Origin: CAYUVF01 sp964448045
GTDB lineage: Bacteria > Bacteroidota > Rhodothermia > Rhodothermales > Salinibacteraceae
Direction: 5' to 3'
Length of the DNA stretch: 64,000 nucleotides
Assembly (NCBI GenBank): GCA_964448045.1
Contig: CAYUVF010000016.1
Coordinates: 1-64,000, forward strand
Shown here: positions 1 through 9,023 of the stretch, in pieces
Numbering within the stretch: position 1 is the stretch's first letter
Layout: each line of letters begins with the position of its first letter
Notes under the pieces: model-generated
Told to the model about the DNA's origin: nothing
Seen by the model: the letters and a program-made list of their open reading frames with translations, nothing else
Database searches by the model: none
Translations under genes and position numbers: made by a program

Positions 1-1
1 G

Positions 2-334
2 GGTCTATCCCCGCGTCTGCGGGGGCACCCGCGTGGTTAGTCGTTCTTGTTGCTGCTCATCCGGTCTATCCCCGCGTCTGCGGGGGCACCAGGGTGTCGG
101 CGACGACTTCGCCCGTGGAGGCGGGTCTATCCCCGCGTCTGCGGGGGCACCCGGGTGCGGTCGGAGGGCCCATGCGCCTGCAAGGGTCTATCCCCGCGTC
201 TGCGGGGGCACCGCCTTACGGCGTGGGGCGGGTGTGGTCCTATACGGTCTATCCCCGCGTCTGCGGGGGCACCGAGGATACGGCACTTGCAGAAGCGACC
301 TGCCGGGGTCTATCCCCGCGTCTGCGGGGGCACC
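2..334 (+). CRISPR. Type I-E-like CRISPR array, distal part (6 repeats, 5 spacers)
   Basis: Six identical 28-nt repeats start at 2, 63, 124, 185, 246 and 307, an exact 61-nt period. With one variable preceding base each unit reads as 29+32, the usual type I-E size. The repeat core is a GC-rich hairpin (CCCCGCG ... CGGGG) like known I-E repeats, and comparison with them suggests transcription on the + strand, so the leader would lie left of the window. No repeat occurs at 368, so 334 is the leader-distal end. The last repeat is intact, whereas trailing repeats are often degenerate. No cas genes are visible. I saw no match of any spacer elsewhere in this window. Confidence 0.95.
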
Positions 335-728
335 CCTGCGCCATTTTGGCACATCGGAATCACATCACCAATGATAGCAACCCGATCCGGAAAATACAAA
401 GCTCCGTTTTTTTCTCCGCCGCGCGCTCGTATCGTGACCCTCCCGCAGGGCCGATAGTGCACGCCCAATCGCAGCGGCACGTACTTCAAATCATCATTGC
501 CCGAAAGCAGGCGTCCGTGAACCGATCCGGTGAAAGGGGAGCGGCCGTTCCGCCCCTCGCGCGGACGCTCGTTTGCGCCTGAACCGGTCCGATGGATACA
601 AGCAGAACGGCGCGGACGGCGGCGGGGGAGGAGCCGACGCATATGCAGGTTGGTACTCGTTCGTCGGGTTTGCTATCATCAGGGGAAAGACAGCGCGCCG
701 CTCTCCTTTAGTCCATCCGGTTGGGCTG
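335..728. other. Gap between CRISPR end and NUDIX gene
   Basis: I see no gene here. Open frames crossing it are in the wrong codon style or extend out of the CRISPR repeats. A T-rich stretch lies near 408-415. A promoter-like pair for the next gene is listed separately. Confidence 0.5.
650..679 (+). promoter_or_regulatory. Candidate promoter for the NUDIX/eIF2B gene
   Basis: TTGGTA at 650-655 and TATCAT at 674-679 are separated by 18 bases and lie about 50 bases before the ATG at 729. This fits a sigma-70-like pair but is only a pattern match. Confidence 0.35.
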
Positions 729-2024
729 ATGGCTGCATCGTCCGAAACCCCCGTCGTCACCTGCTTCCTCCGCCACCGGGGCGAGGTGCTGCTCCTGCGC
801 CGAAGCGCGGACGTCGGCTCCTACGCCGGGCAGTGGGGCGCCATCGCGGGCCATGCCGAGGGCAATCCCGACACCGCAGCCTGGGCCGAGATCGAAGAAG
901 AGAGCGGATTGCACGACGCGGCCACGCTCGTCCGTCGCGGCGAGCCGTTCGACGTGCACGATGCCGACCTCGAGACGCGCTGGGTCGTCCATCCGTACCT
1001 GTTCGATTGCGCACGACGGGATGCATCGGTCAACTGGGAGACGGCCGAGGCCGCGTGGGTGTGCCCCACGGCTATCCTCCGCCGCGACACGGTGCCGCAA
1101 CTCTGGACGTCGTATGCCCGCGTGGCGCCGACGGTGGATTCGATCGCCCGCGATCACGAACACGGATCGGCGTACATTTCCATCCGCGCGCTGGAGGTAC
1201 TGCGCGACCGGGCGGGCACCTACGCCACCGCCACCGCCGCGGCCAACGACCCGGCGGAAGCGCTCCGCCATCTCGCGCGGGACCTGCTGGCCGCGCGTCC
1301 GTCGATGGCGGCGCTGCGCAACCGCGTCAACTTCGTGATGGACCAGACGGCGCCCGAGCACGATGCCTCGGCCGTGGAAGACGCCGCCCACGCCGCGGTG
1401 GCCTGCGCCCTACAGGCCGATGCCGGCACGGCCGAGCACGCCGCCGGCTACATCGCCGATCGGAGGGTGATGACGCTCTCCCGTTCGGGCACCGTGCTCG
1501 ATGCGCTTCGCCGCGCCGATCCGCCGCCGCGCCGCGTGTTCGTCGCCGAGTCGCGCCCGGACGGCGAAGGCGTTTACGTCGCCGAGACCCTCGCCGAGGC
1601 CGGGCTGGCCGTCACCCTGTGCACCGACGCCGGGGTGGCAACGCTGCTCAGCGACGACGCCGTGGACGTCGTGCTCGTGGGGGCCGATACGGTGCTGGCC
1701 AATGGCGATCTTGTCAACAAAACCGGTACGCGGATGGCCGCCCTTGCCGCGAAGCATGCCTGCGTGCCGTTGTACACCACGATGGCGACGGACAAAGTCG
1801 CGACGCACGACACGTCGCAGCTGGAAGAGGGGCCGCCCGATGCGTTATATTCCGGAGAGGCTGCCCTCGACATCCACAACCCGACGTTCGACGTTACGCC
1901 CGCTGGATTGATCTCCGGCTACATCACCGAGCAGGGTATTCTCCACGCCTCCGAGGTGCGCGACCTGGCTTTCGAGCTGGAGGGGTGGACGCGCTGGCAG
2001 GACGAAGAAGCACCTCCGTTGTAG
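729..2024 (+). CDS. NUDIX domain-eIF2B-like fusion protein
   Basis: A 431-residue two-domain protein. Residues 8-130 are a NUDIX hydrolase fold. Its core AEIEEESGL (53-61) keeps the metal-binding glutamates of the NUDIX box, though the first half of the box is degenerate. Residues about 160-431 match the eIF2B alpha/beta/delta-like family, the group that also contains ribose-1,5-bisphosphate isomerase and MtnA, with the GAD and NKTGT motifs at 318-334. I do not see the isomerase-type cysteine in LSRSGT (250-255), so isomerase activity is doubtful. NUDIX-eIF2B fusions are known mainly from haloarchaea. The open frame continues upstream to 573, but the ATG at 729 begins the conserved sequence. 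The substrate is unknown. Confidence 0.88.
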   Translation: MAASSETPVVTCFLRHRGEVLLLRRSADVGSYAGQWGAIAGHAEGNPDTAAWAEIEEESGLHDAATLVRRGEPFDVHDADLETRWVVHPYLFDCARRDASVNWETAEAAWVCPTAILRRDTVPQLWTSYARVAPTVDSIARDHEHGSAYISIRALEVLRDRAGTYATATAAANDPAEALRHLARDLLAARPSMAALRNRVNFVMDQTAPEHDASAVEDAAHAAVACALQADAGTAEHAAGYIADRRVMTLSRSGTVLDALRRADPPPRRVFVAESRPDGEGVYVAETLAEAGLAVTLCTDAGVATLLSDDAVDVVLVGADTVLANGDLVNKTGTRMAALAAKHACVPLYTTMATDKVATHDTSQLEEGPPDALYSGEAALDIHNPTFDVTPAGLISGYITEQGILHASEVRDLAFELEGWTRWQDEEAPPL

Positions 2025-2050
2025 TATTCCTCATCCAACCGTTGACCGCC

Positions 2051-2653
2051 ATGACTACACTGATGCGCATGCTGGGCATTTTTCTCATCGGAGCCGCGCT
2101 CGCCGCCTGCAGCAGTCAGGCCCAGTCGCCGCCTCCACCCGAGCAGCAGATTGCCGCGGCGGTGCAGGCGGCGCCCGAGGCGATGCAGGACGGCGCCACC
2201 GTCCTCGGTTACGATGCCGACGGCGCACTGACGACGCTTCGGGAGGGCAGTAATCCGCTCATCTGCCTCGCCGATGATCCGGCGGATGAGCGCTTCCACG
2301 TGTCGTGCTATCACGAATCGCTCGAGCCTTTTATGCAGAGCGGCCGCGACCTCCGTGCGCAGGGACACAGCGGGGCCGCGGTCGACAGCATCCGGAAGGC
2401 GCGCATCGAGGTGGGCACGCTCCGCATGCCCGACCATCCCGCGTCGCTCTATTCGCTCTCCGGCCGCAACGCGAGCGTCAATCCCGAGACGGGCGAGGTC
2501 ACCGGGGCGTCGCCGTTGTATGTGATCTACGTGCCCTTCGAAACCGGCGCCACGACCGGGCTTCCCACCCGCCCCGACGGCACCAAACCTTGGCTGATGG
2601 AACCGGGCCAGCCGTGGGCACACATCATGGTGCGGCCCAGCACAGGGAATTAA
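2051..2653 (+). CDS. Hypothetical lipoprotein
   Basis: A 200-residue protein beginning MTTLMRMLGIF with a lipoprotein signal ending LAAC (C at about 20), followed by a Ser/Gln/Pro-rich linker, so it should be lipid-anchored in the envelope. The mature part has two Cys (CLADD and SCYHES) and a C-terminal segment with YVIYVPFET that looks structured. I do not recognise the family. The start is the ATG 26 bases after the NUDIX gene stop; the longer frame back to 530 is an overlap artefact. It may be co-transcribed with the NUDIX gene. Confidence 0.75.
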   Translation: MTTLMRMLGIFLIGAALAACSSQAQSPPPPEQQIAAAVQAAPEAMQDGATVLGYDADGALTTLREGSNPLICLADDPADERFHVSCYHESLEPFMQSGRDLRAQGHSGAAVDSIRKARIEVGTLRMPDHPASLYSLSGRNASVNPETGEVTGASPLYVIYVPFETGATTGLPTRPDGTKPWLMEPGQPWAHIMVRPSTGN

Positions 2654-2780
2654 TACCGGTTGCCGGAGGGGGGCATCCTGATCTTGACTACTGCATCCGT
2701 ACCAAAGGTATGGCCTTCGGCCTCGCCGGCGCCGCATGTGGGGCCGGGATGACAGGGTGCCGTCTCTCAGGGCCATCACA

Positions 2781-3965
2781 CTACCGGCGCAGGCGGTACA
2801 GCGTCTCGTCGATCAGATAGATGGCGCCGCCGGCGAGGCCGAAGACGGTCAGCGCGGCGAAGGGGGCCCAGATGACGAAGCCCCCCAGCGTGCCGAGCAC
2901 GCCGCCGAGGTATTTGATGTAGTTGAGCTGCTCGTTCGTGGTGCGTTTGAGCAGCGCCTCCAGTTGCTGTTCGTCGTAGGCCCGCACGTTTTGGACGACG
3001 ATGCGCTCTACGTCGAGGTTCTCCACGAAGCTCAGCACCACCTGCGTGAGCAGATCCTCAATCGTATCGGCACGAGCTTCGAGGCGGTCGGGGAGGTCGT
3101 CGAGCACCGGGTCGAGGGCGTCGAGCACCGGATCGATCGACTCGGGCAGTGTGATCACGGCTTCGTGCAGGCGCCGCTGGAACTCCTCCTCGTTCAGGAA
3201 GCGGTAGGCGCGCAGGGCGAGGCCGGGCAGCCCGCGAGCATGCTCCTCGATCTGCGTCTCGGTGAACTCCACGATTCGCTCGCGCACCGCGTCGGAGGTA
3301 AGCGTCTGCCGGATGTAATCGGCCGCCAGTGCCTTCAGGTCGGCCCGGAAGTCGGGGTCGTTCACGACGCTGCGCGCGACGGAGACGGTAATCTCCTGAT
3401 AGCGGCTGATCAGCCCACTCTCGTGGATCTTCTCCTTGATGATTTGCTCGCTGATGAGCTCATCCGAGACCGCCTCGGCGAGGCGGAAGGCGATGCGCTC
3501 GCGCTGGGCGGGGACGAGCCCCTGCCCGACGAGCGGGCGCGGCTCCCGCGGCTGGAACAGCATCGTGATGGCGAGCCAGTTCGTCAGAAAGCCGATGAGG
3601 CCGCTGACGGAGAGGATGCGCAGCAGGCCTTCGACGACGAGCGTATACCCGCCGATTTGGAGGGTGACCTCGGGGAAGTCCCAGACGAACGACAGCACAA
3701 ACAGCCCCCCGAGAACCCAGGGCACGGCTTGCAGGAACGGAATCAGGCGGGCATGGGTGCCCACGGCGCGCGGTGGCTCCTGCATCGAGTGGGGGCGCGT
3801 GACGCGGTCGGGCAGATGCTGGAGCACGTAGCGCGAGAGGAGGTGCTGTAGCGCTTCGCCCGGCGCCGAGCCGTTCGCCTCGGGGGCGGACGGGGACGTG
3901 GCGTCCGGGGTATCGGAGTCGGGAGACGCCTCCGTCGGGCGGTGCTGCGTGGGGGAGTCCGGCAT
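2781..3965 (-). CDS. DUF445 family membrane protein
   Basis: A 394-residue protein of the DUF445 family. The N-terminal 40 residues are acidic and low-complexity. Two hydrophobic helices follow near 75-125 (the second in a GFLTNWLAITMLFQP context), then a long helical region with repeated alpha-helical segments, and a final hydrophobic hairpin (FVIWAPFAALTVFGLAGGA). GFLTNWLAI-MLF is the family hallmark. Function is unknown. It is the last gene of the leftward mla cluster, 52 bases after mlaD. The frame opens with a GTG at 3977; I prefer the ATG at 3965. Confidence 0.85.
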   Translation of the reverse strand: MPDSPTQHRPTEASPDSDTPDATSPSAPEANGSAPGEALQHLLSRYVLQHLPDRVTRPHSMQEPPRAVGTHARLIPFLQAVPWVLGGLFVLSFVWDFPEVTLQIGGYTLVVEGLLRILSVSGLIGFLTNWLAITMLFQPREPRPLVGQGLVPAQRERIAFRLAEAVSDELISEQIIKEKIHESGLISRYQEITVSVARSVVNDPDFRADLKALAADYIRQTLTSDAVRERIVEFTETQIEEHARGLPGLALRAYRFLNEEEFQRRLHEAVITLPESIDPVLDALDPVLDDLPDRLEARADTIEDLLTQVVLSFVENLDVERIVVQNVRAYDEQQLEALLKRTTNEQLNYIKYLGGVLGTLGGFVIWAPFAALTVFGLAGGAIYLIDETLYRLRR

Positions 3966-4017
3966 GGCGTCGGTCACATCAGGCGGTATGCCGGCGTACG
4001 AGGCGCGGCGGATGCAC

Positions 4018-4950
4018 TCAGAAGACCTTCACAAGCGACATATCTTTAAGGTACCGGCCGGGGTTGGCCTGGAAGTCCTTGAGCAGCTGGTTGAACTGTG
4101 CGGTGGTGGAGTCGAGGCGCATGTACAGGCCGGGATCGTTCACGAGGCGGCCCAGCGTACCCTCGCCCTCGTTGATCTTGGTGACGAGCACATCGAGGTT
4201 GCGGGTGGTGCGGTCGAGCGTTTGGAGGTTACGCTCGGCCTGGGTGAGCACCGTGTTGAGCTGCTCGACGGATTGGTTGAGCGAGTCGGTGTTCGTTTCG
4301 GCGAAGGATTCGAGCTCGGCGGTAAGGCCTTCGGTGTTTTCAAGCACACGACCGAGGCGCGCTCGCTGACTTTCGAGCAGCCGCGCCAGCGCCGTGGCGC
4401 TCTCTCGCACCGCATCCATCGTGGTGTTGAAGTTGCTTTCGGGCGATTGCAGCAGCACGTTCGCCTCTTCCATCGTCGTGTTGGCCTTGGCGAGCAGGCT
4501 ATCGGCCCGGGCGGCGATCAGCGGGGCTTTGTCGGAGAGCTGGGCGAAGATGTCCTTCTCCGGGGGCGTCGGGACGAAACCGCCCGGCTCGATGGGCGGA
4601 TTGGACGGCGGCCCGAGCGAGATGCTCAGCCGCACGCCCCCGAGCGCACTCACGCCCGAGACCTCGGCGGTCGAGCCCTGTGGAATCTTGATGCTGCGGT
4701 CGACGCGAAAGACGACGCGGGCCACACGCGCTTCTGGATCGAGGCGGACCGACTCCACGCTGCCCACATTAACGCCGTTAATACGCACTTGGTTGCCGGA
4801 GACGAGTCCGCCGGCATTCGAGAACTGGGCGTGCAGCGTATAGCTCCCGCGAAAGAGCGGGACGTTCTGCAGGTAGCGCACGCCAAAGTAGAAGATGAGT
4901 GCGGCCAGAACGATGGAAACGCCAACTTTGACTTCTCTGCTGTATTTCAC
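4018..4950 (-). CDS. mlaD: MlaD/MCE-domain substrate-binding protein
   Basis: A 310-residue protein with one N-terminal membrane helix (residues 8-25, VGVSIVLAALIFYFGVRYL) and an MCE domain (about 35-120, with the GNQVRINGVNVGSV signature). A long helical tail is predicted to form coiled coils (residues 150-290). MCE proteins form hexameric rings in the periplasm and carry phospholipids between the inner-membrane transporter and the outer membrane. It lies 29 bases downstream of the MlaF-type ATPase. The tail is longer than in E. coli MlaD (about 180 residues), as is common for MCE proteins in this broader group. Confidence 0.92.
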   Translation of the reverse strand: MKYSREVKVGVSIVLAALIFYFGVRYLQNVPLFRGSYTLHAQFSNAGGLVSGNQVRINGVNVGSVESVRLDPEARVARVVFRVDRSIKIPQGSTAEVSGVSALGGVRLSISLGPPSNPPIEPGGFVPTPPEKDIFAQLSDKAPLIAARADSLLAKANTTMEEANVLLQSPESNFNTTMDAVRESATALARLLESQRARLGRVLENTEGLTAELESFAETNTDSLNQSVEQLNTVLTQAERNLQTLDRTTRNLDVLVTKINEGEGTLGRLVNDPGLYMRLDSTTAQFNQLLKDFQANPGRYLKDMSLVKVF

Positions 4951-4979
4951 CGGTGTCGGATACGGACCAATCGAAAGAG

Positions 4980-5753
4980 TTAGGAGGAGCGGCCGGAAAC
5001 GGCCGTGGCGGAGGGATCGCCAATCTGGTACTGGTTGGCTTTCACGAAGGCGTCGAGCACCTCATCGTGGCCGGTATGCAGCTCTTCCACCGGCCCAATC
5101 CAGTGCAGGTGGGTGTCGTAGAGGAACGCCACGCGGTCGGCAATGGAGAGGACGGAGTGCATGTCGTGCGTGACGACGACGCTGGTGACGGAGAGCTCAT
5201 CGGCGAGGGAGCTGATGAGTTCGTCGATGGTATTCGAGGTATCGGGGTCGAGGCCGCTCGTGGGTTCGTCGTAGAGGATGTATTTGGGCTTGAGGGCAAT
5301 CGCTCGCGCCAGTGCCACGCGCTTGCGCATTCCGCCGGACAGCTCCGAGGGCTTTTTGTCGTCGATGTCCGCAAGGCGAACGAGGTTGAGGCACTCGTGC
5401 ACCTCGGTCGCAATGGCGTCGTCGTCGAGGTCGGTGAAGTTGCGGAGGGGGAAGGCGACATTCTCGAAGGCCGTCATCGAATCGAACAGCGCACCGCCCT
5501 GAAACAGCACGCCAAACTTGCGGCGCACCTCGCGCAGTTCATCGTATTCGATGGCTCCGATGTCCGTCCCCTCGACGAGCACGTGCCCCTGATCCGGCTT
5601 CAGCAGCCCCACGAAGTGCTTCATCAGCACGCTCTTGCCCGATCCCGAGTGGCCGATGATGGCCAGCGTCTCGCCATCGTGCACCGTCAACGAGATGTCT
5701 TGCAGGACCGTCAGGTCACCGAAGCTCTTATGTAGGTTCTGGATTTCAATCAT
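4980..5753 (-). CDS. mlaF: ABC transporter ATP-binding protein, MlaF type
   Basis: A 257-residue ATPase with Walker A GHSGSGKS (34-41), signature LSGGMRKRVALARAI, Walker B YILYDEPTSGLD and the switch histidine in VVVTHDM. It would power the MlaE permease in phospholipid trafficking at the inner membrane. The order mlaE-mlaF-mlaD is conserved in Mla/Ttg2 systems. The C-terminal extension after the switch region (EVLDAFVKANQYQ) matches MlaF, whose tail contacts the neighbouring subunit. No mlaB or mlaC is seen nearby. Confidence 0.94.
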   Translation of the reverse strand: MIEIQNLHKSFGDLTVLQDISLTVHDGETLAIIGHSGSGKSVLMKHFVGLLKPDQGHVLVEGTDIGAIEYDELREVRRKFGVLFQGGALFDSMTAFENVAFPLRNFTDLDDDAIATEVHECLNLVRLADIDDKKPSELSGGMRKRVALARAIALKPKYILYDEPTSGLDPDTSNTIDELISSLADELSVTSVVVTHDMHSVLSIADRVAFLYDTHLHWIGPVEELHTGHDEVLDAFVKANQYQIGDPSATAVSGRSS

Positions 5754-5862
5754 CGGGTGAAGAGCCGGGCGTCGAGGGCAGGGCGCGAGCGGGGCTCGGC
5801 ACGAGGTTCAACAGCAAATTACGCGGGGGTGGGGCGGATCGTTCGGGGGCGCCATTGGATTG

Positions 5863-6678
5863 TCAAAGAAGAAGGATCGCCAGCATCAGGTCGGCCAGCA
5901 GGATGAAGACGCAGCTCATCACGGCGGCTTCGGTCGTGCTTTCTCCAACGCCCTCGGCGCCGCCGGTGGTGTAATAGCCCTTGTAGCAGGCGACCGAGGT
6001 GATGATGAAGCCAAAGGTGACGGCTTTGATCAAGCCAAAGTACGGATCGAACGGCTTGAAGAACTGGCGGGCGCCTTCGAGGAATTCGCCGGCCGAGACG
6101 AAGCCGCCCACCTCGCCGATCAGCACGCCGCTGCCGATGCCGATGAAGCTCGCGCAAATGTAGAGCACAGGAAACATGACGAGGCCGGCCAGCACCCGCG
6201 GCACGATCAAGAAGCCGATGGAGTTGAGGCCCATCGCTTCGAGCGCGTCGATCTGCTCGGAGACGCGCATCGTGCCGAGCTCGGCTGCGATGCGGGCGCC
6301 GACGCGTCCGGCCAGGATAAAGCCGGTGATGACCGCGCCCAGCTCCAGCAGCATCGACGGCGCCACGATGGAGCCGATGATCGTCTTCGGGATGAAGGGC
6401 GACTCCAACTGATAGGCCGTCTGCACCGTGAGCACGGCTCCGGAGAACGCCGCCGCCAGCGCGGCGATGGGAATCGACTCGACGCCGATCCGCACCATCT
6501 GGTTTACCCAGTTTTTTCCGTACGTGCGAAACTCATCCAGCGAACCGAACGCATAGACGAGCAGCATGATGTACTGTCCGAGGGCATAGAACGGCTGGAG
6601 AAGTCGATTCGGCACCGTACTGAGAGCTTGTTGCGGGGAGGCCCGGATACGATTGTGTACCCGAATCAGGGAATGCAT
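5863..6678 (-). CDS. mlaE: ABC transporter permease, MlaE type
   Basis: A 271-residue membrane protein of the MlaE permease family. An N-terminal amphipathic helix is followed by hydrophobic segments, with the conserved stretch ELGAVITGFILAGRVGARIA and EQIDALEAMG. It is the membrane core of the phospholipid transporter with MlaF and MlaD. The frame is open to 6780, but the ATG at 6678 has a purine-rich GGGGGA about 8 bases upstream, gives the family's usual length, and leaves about 130 bases for divergent promoters with radA. 109 bases separate it from mlaF. Confidence 0.92.
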   Translation of the reverse strand: MHSLIRVHNRIRASPQQALSTVPNRLLQPFYALGQYIMLLVYAFGSLDEFRTYGKNWVNQMVRIGVESIPIAALAAAFSGAVLTVQTAYQLESPFIPKTIIGSIVAPSMLLELGAVITGFILAGRVGARIAAELGTMRVSEQIDALEAMGLNSIGFLIVPRVLAGLVMFPVLYICASFIGIGSGVLIGEVGGFVSAGEFLEGARQFFKPFDPYFGLIKAVTFGFIITSVACYKGYYTTGGAEGVGESTTEAAVMSCVFILLADLMLAILLL

Positions 6679-6809
6679 GCTCCCGTCCCCCGATAGTTCC
6701 GGAGGCGGATGTAGGCGAGAGCCGGCCGGATCAAGGGGGTCGGGCCCGCGTGTAGCTTGAAACCCGCGCTTCTGTTGCACTAATTCCGGCGCTGCGGCGC
6801 CCCTCCGCC

Positions 6810-8174
6810 ATGGCGAAATCCCGCCCCCGCTACGTCTGCCAGGAATGTGGTCACGAAGCCCACAAGTGGATGGGCAAATGCGCCGGCTGCGGCGCGTGGA
6901 ACACGCTCGTCGAAGAAGCGCCCAAGTCGGAGGTCAAGGCGCGCGTCCCGAAAACGAGCACCAACGGCTCGTCCTCGGCCCGCCCGCAGGCGCTCTCGGA
7001 GGTGGAGCTGGGCGAGGAATCGCGGCTGCGCTCCGGCGTGGATGAGTTCGACCGCGTGATGGGGGGCGGCATTATGAAAAGCTCGTTTAGTTTGATCGCG
7101 GGCGATCCCGGCATCGGCAAAAGCACGCTGATGACGGAGCTGGGCCGCTACTTGCCGAACCGGCGCATCCTGTACGTGACAGGCGAGGAATCGACGCGGC
7201 AGGTCAAGATCCGCGCCAACCGGCTGGGCGTCCAATCCGATTCGTTTCTGCTTCTCTCTGAAACGAACGTCGAAGAGATTAGCGCGGCAGTGCAGGACGT
7301 CGATCCCGATCTGCTGGTAGTCGACTCGATCCAGACGATCTTCCGCCCCGATCTGTCGAGCGCGCCGGGATCGGTGAGCCAGGTGCGCGAGAGCACGGCG
7401 TCGCTGCTCAAGCTGACGAAGGAGAACGAGTTCTCGACGTTTCTGGTGGGGCACGTCACCAAAAAGGGGACGATCGCCGGGCCGCGCGTGCTGGAGCACA
7501 TGGTCGATACCGTGCTCTACTTCGAGGGCGACCGGCACCACGCCTATCGGATCCTGCGCAGCGTGAAGAACCGCTTCGGGCCGGCCAACGAGATTGGCGT
7601 CTTCGAGATGAAAGAGACGGGCCTGCGTGAGGTGCGCAACCCGAGTGAGATCTTCCTCTCGGAGCGCGGCTACGGCGTGAGCGGCTCGACGGTCGTCTGT
7701 TCGCTGGAGGGCACGCGGCCGGTGCTCGTCGAGATTCAGGCGCTCGTCACGCCCAGTTCGTACGGCACCCCGCAGCGCACGGTGACCGGCTTCGACAGCC
7801 GCCGCCTGCAGATGATTCTGGCCGTGCTGGAGAAACGGGTGGGCCTCGCCTTCAGCGACTACGATGTCTTCGTCAACATCGCCGGCGGCGTCAAGCTCGA
7901 CGAGCCGGCGGTCGACATGGGCGTGGCGGTTGCCGCGGCGTCGTCCTTTCGCGACATCCCGACGGACACGGCGGCGGTGCTCATCGGGGAGGTGGGCCTC
8001 GGCGGGGAGATCCGCACCGTGAGTCAGCTGGAGCCGCGCCTCAAAGAGGCGTCCAAGCTGGGTTTCGACCGCGCTGTCGTGCCGAAGAACAACCTCAAGG
8101 GACTGACGCTCGACCCGGACCTTGGCGTCGAGGGGGTGCGGCACCTGCGCGATGTTATGGACATGGTGTTGTGA
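6810..8174 (+). CDS. radA: DNA repair protein RadA
   Basis: A 454-residue RecA-like branch-migration ATPase. It has an N-terminal C4 zinc finger (CQEC at 11-14 and CAGC at 28-31), Walker A GDPGIGKST near 96-104, the RadA-specific KNRFGP motif near residue 254, and a C-terminal Lon-protease-like domain with DMGVAVAAAS. RadA drives heteroduplex extension during recombinational repair. It is divergent from mlaE and followed by a hairpin terminator, so it is probably monocistronic. Confidence 0.97.
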   Translation: MAKSRPRYVCQECGHEAHKWMGKCAGCGAWNTLVEEAPKSEVKARVPKTSTNGSSSARPQALSEVELGEESRLRSGVDEFDRVMGGGIMKSSFSLIAGDPGIGKSTLMTELGRYLPNRRILYVTGEESTRQVKIRANRLGVQSDSFLLLSETNVEEISAAVQDVDPDLLVVDSIQTIFRPDLSSAPGSVSQVRESTASLLKLTKENEFSTFLVGHVTKKGTIAGPRVLEHMVDTVLYFEGDRHHAYRILRSVKNRFGPANEIGVFEMKETGLREVRNPSEIFLSERGYGVSGSTVVCSLEGTRPVLVEIQALVTPSSYGTPQRTVTGFDSRRLQMILAVLEKRVGLAFSDYDVFVNIAGGVKLDEPAVDMGVAVAAASSFRDIPTDTAAVLIGEVGLGGEIRTVSQLEPRLKEASKLGFDRAVVPKNNLKGLTLDPDLGVEGVRHLRDVMDMVL

Positions 8175-8208
8175 CGGGATGCCCGGGGGCGCCCGCCATG
8201 GCACAAAA

Positions 8209-8228
8209 GGGAGCGCCTCCCGTTTTTT
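8209..8228 (+). terminator. Rho-independent terminator after radA
   Basis: GGGAG (8209-8213), loop CGC, CTCCC (8217-8221), then G and six T (8223-8228). It is a short stem with a good T tract, 35 bases after the radA stop. Confidence 0.6.
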
Positions 8229-8359
8229 ATCGCCACGAACACAATAATCACCCATCCGCGCCGTTACAAACGGTGGCTGCCAGAGGCAGAAGCAGACCGC
8301 GCCTCGGGCCACTCCCGGCCTCACACCGGCCCCGTTTCGCGCGGGACGATCGCTGCTGT

Positions 8360-8974
8360 ATGCATCCGACCGACGAAGAACTGGTTACGGCCTACCTGGA
8401 GGATGGGGATCAGCAGGCGTTCCGGACGCTGGTCGAGCGCCATCAGGATAAGATCTTTGGCTATCTGATGGGCATGGTAAAGAACCGCGCCGTCGCCAAC
8501 GATCTCTTCCAGGAGACCTTCCTCCGCGTCATCAACGCCATGCAGGAGCGACGGGGCTCGTACACCCGGCAGGGGCAGTGGTTGAGCTGGGTGATGCGGA
8601 TCGCTCGGAATGCGGCGATCGACCATATCCGCAAGCAGAAAAAGTGGTCCGATGTGCCGCAGGATGAAGACGAGGGCCGCTCGTTCTGGGATACCGTGCC
8701 CGATGAGGAACCCATCGCCGATGAAGAGTTGCACCACGCCGAGCAGAAAGAATGGCTGGAGGAGCACATCGAGAAGTTGTCTCCCGAGCAGCGCGAAGTG
8801 CTCTTGCTCCGCCAGGAGACCGATCTGACATTCCGCGAAATCGCCGAGCTCACCGATGTCTCCATCAACACCGCACTCGGACGGATGCGTTACGCCCTTA
8901 AAAATTTACGCAAGATGATGGAGGCGTCGGGCAAAACCTCACTGGCCGACACCACCGATCCCAATGATACGTGA
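8360..8974 (+). CDS. RNA polymerase sigma factor, ECF/sigma-70 family
   Basis: A 204-residue sigma factor beginning MHPTDEELVTAYLEDGDQQ. Region 2 (about 20-90, with DLFQETFLRVI and WVMRIARNAAIDHIR) binds the -10 element and core enzyme. Region 4 (about 135-190, with LSPEQREVLLLRQ and SINTALGRMRYALKNLR) is a helix-turn-helix for the -35 element. An acidic linker separates them. The ATG at 8360 starts the conserved sequence; the frame runs open to 8171. The next gene encodes a likely membrane anti-sigma protein, so this factor is probably held inactive until an envelope signal. Confidence 0.93.
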   Translation: MHPTDEELVTAYLEDGDQQAFRTLVERHQDKIFGYLMGMVKNRAVANDLFQETFLRVINAMQERRGSYTRQGQWLSWVMRIARNAAIDHIRKQKKWSDVPQDEDEGRSFWDTVPDEEPIADEELHHAEQKEWLEEHIEKLSPEQREVLLLRQETDLTFREIAELTDVSINTALGRMRYALKNLRKMMEASGKTSLADTTDPNDT

Positions 8975-9023
8975 GGCCTGCGCCCGGCCGAAAAGGAGGC
9001 TCAGTTAGACTGGAGTATCACCC

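Noticed and set aside
33..582. Three overlapping + strand open frames rich in repeated LSPRLRGH / IPASAGAP / YPRVCGGT peptides
   Set aside because: They are translations of the CRISPR repeats in three frames, not genes.
530..2050. Very long + frame running into the lipoprotein gene (707 codons in all)
   Set aside because: The upstream part is an Arg-rich shadow of the NUDIX/eIF2B gene in another frame; the lipoprotein ATG at 2051 is the real start.
6780..8324. 514-codon minus-strand frame opposite radA
   Set aside because: Antisense shadow caused by high GC at third positions; no recognisable domain, while radA on the other strand is certain.
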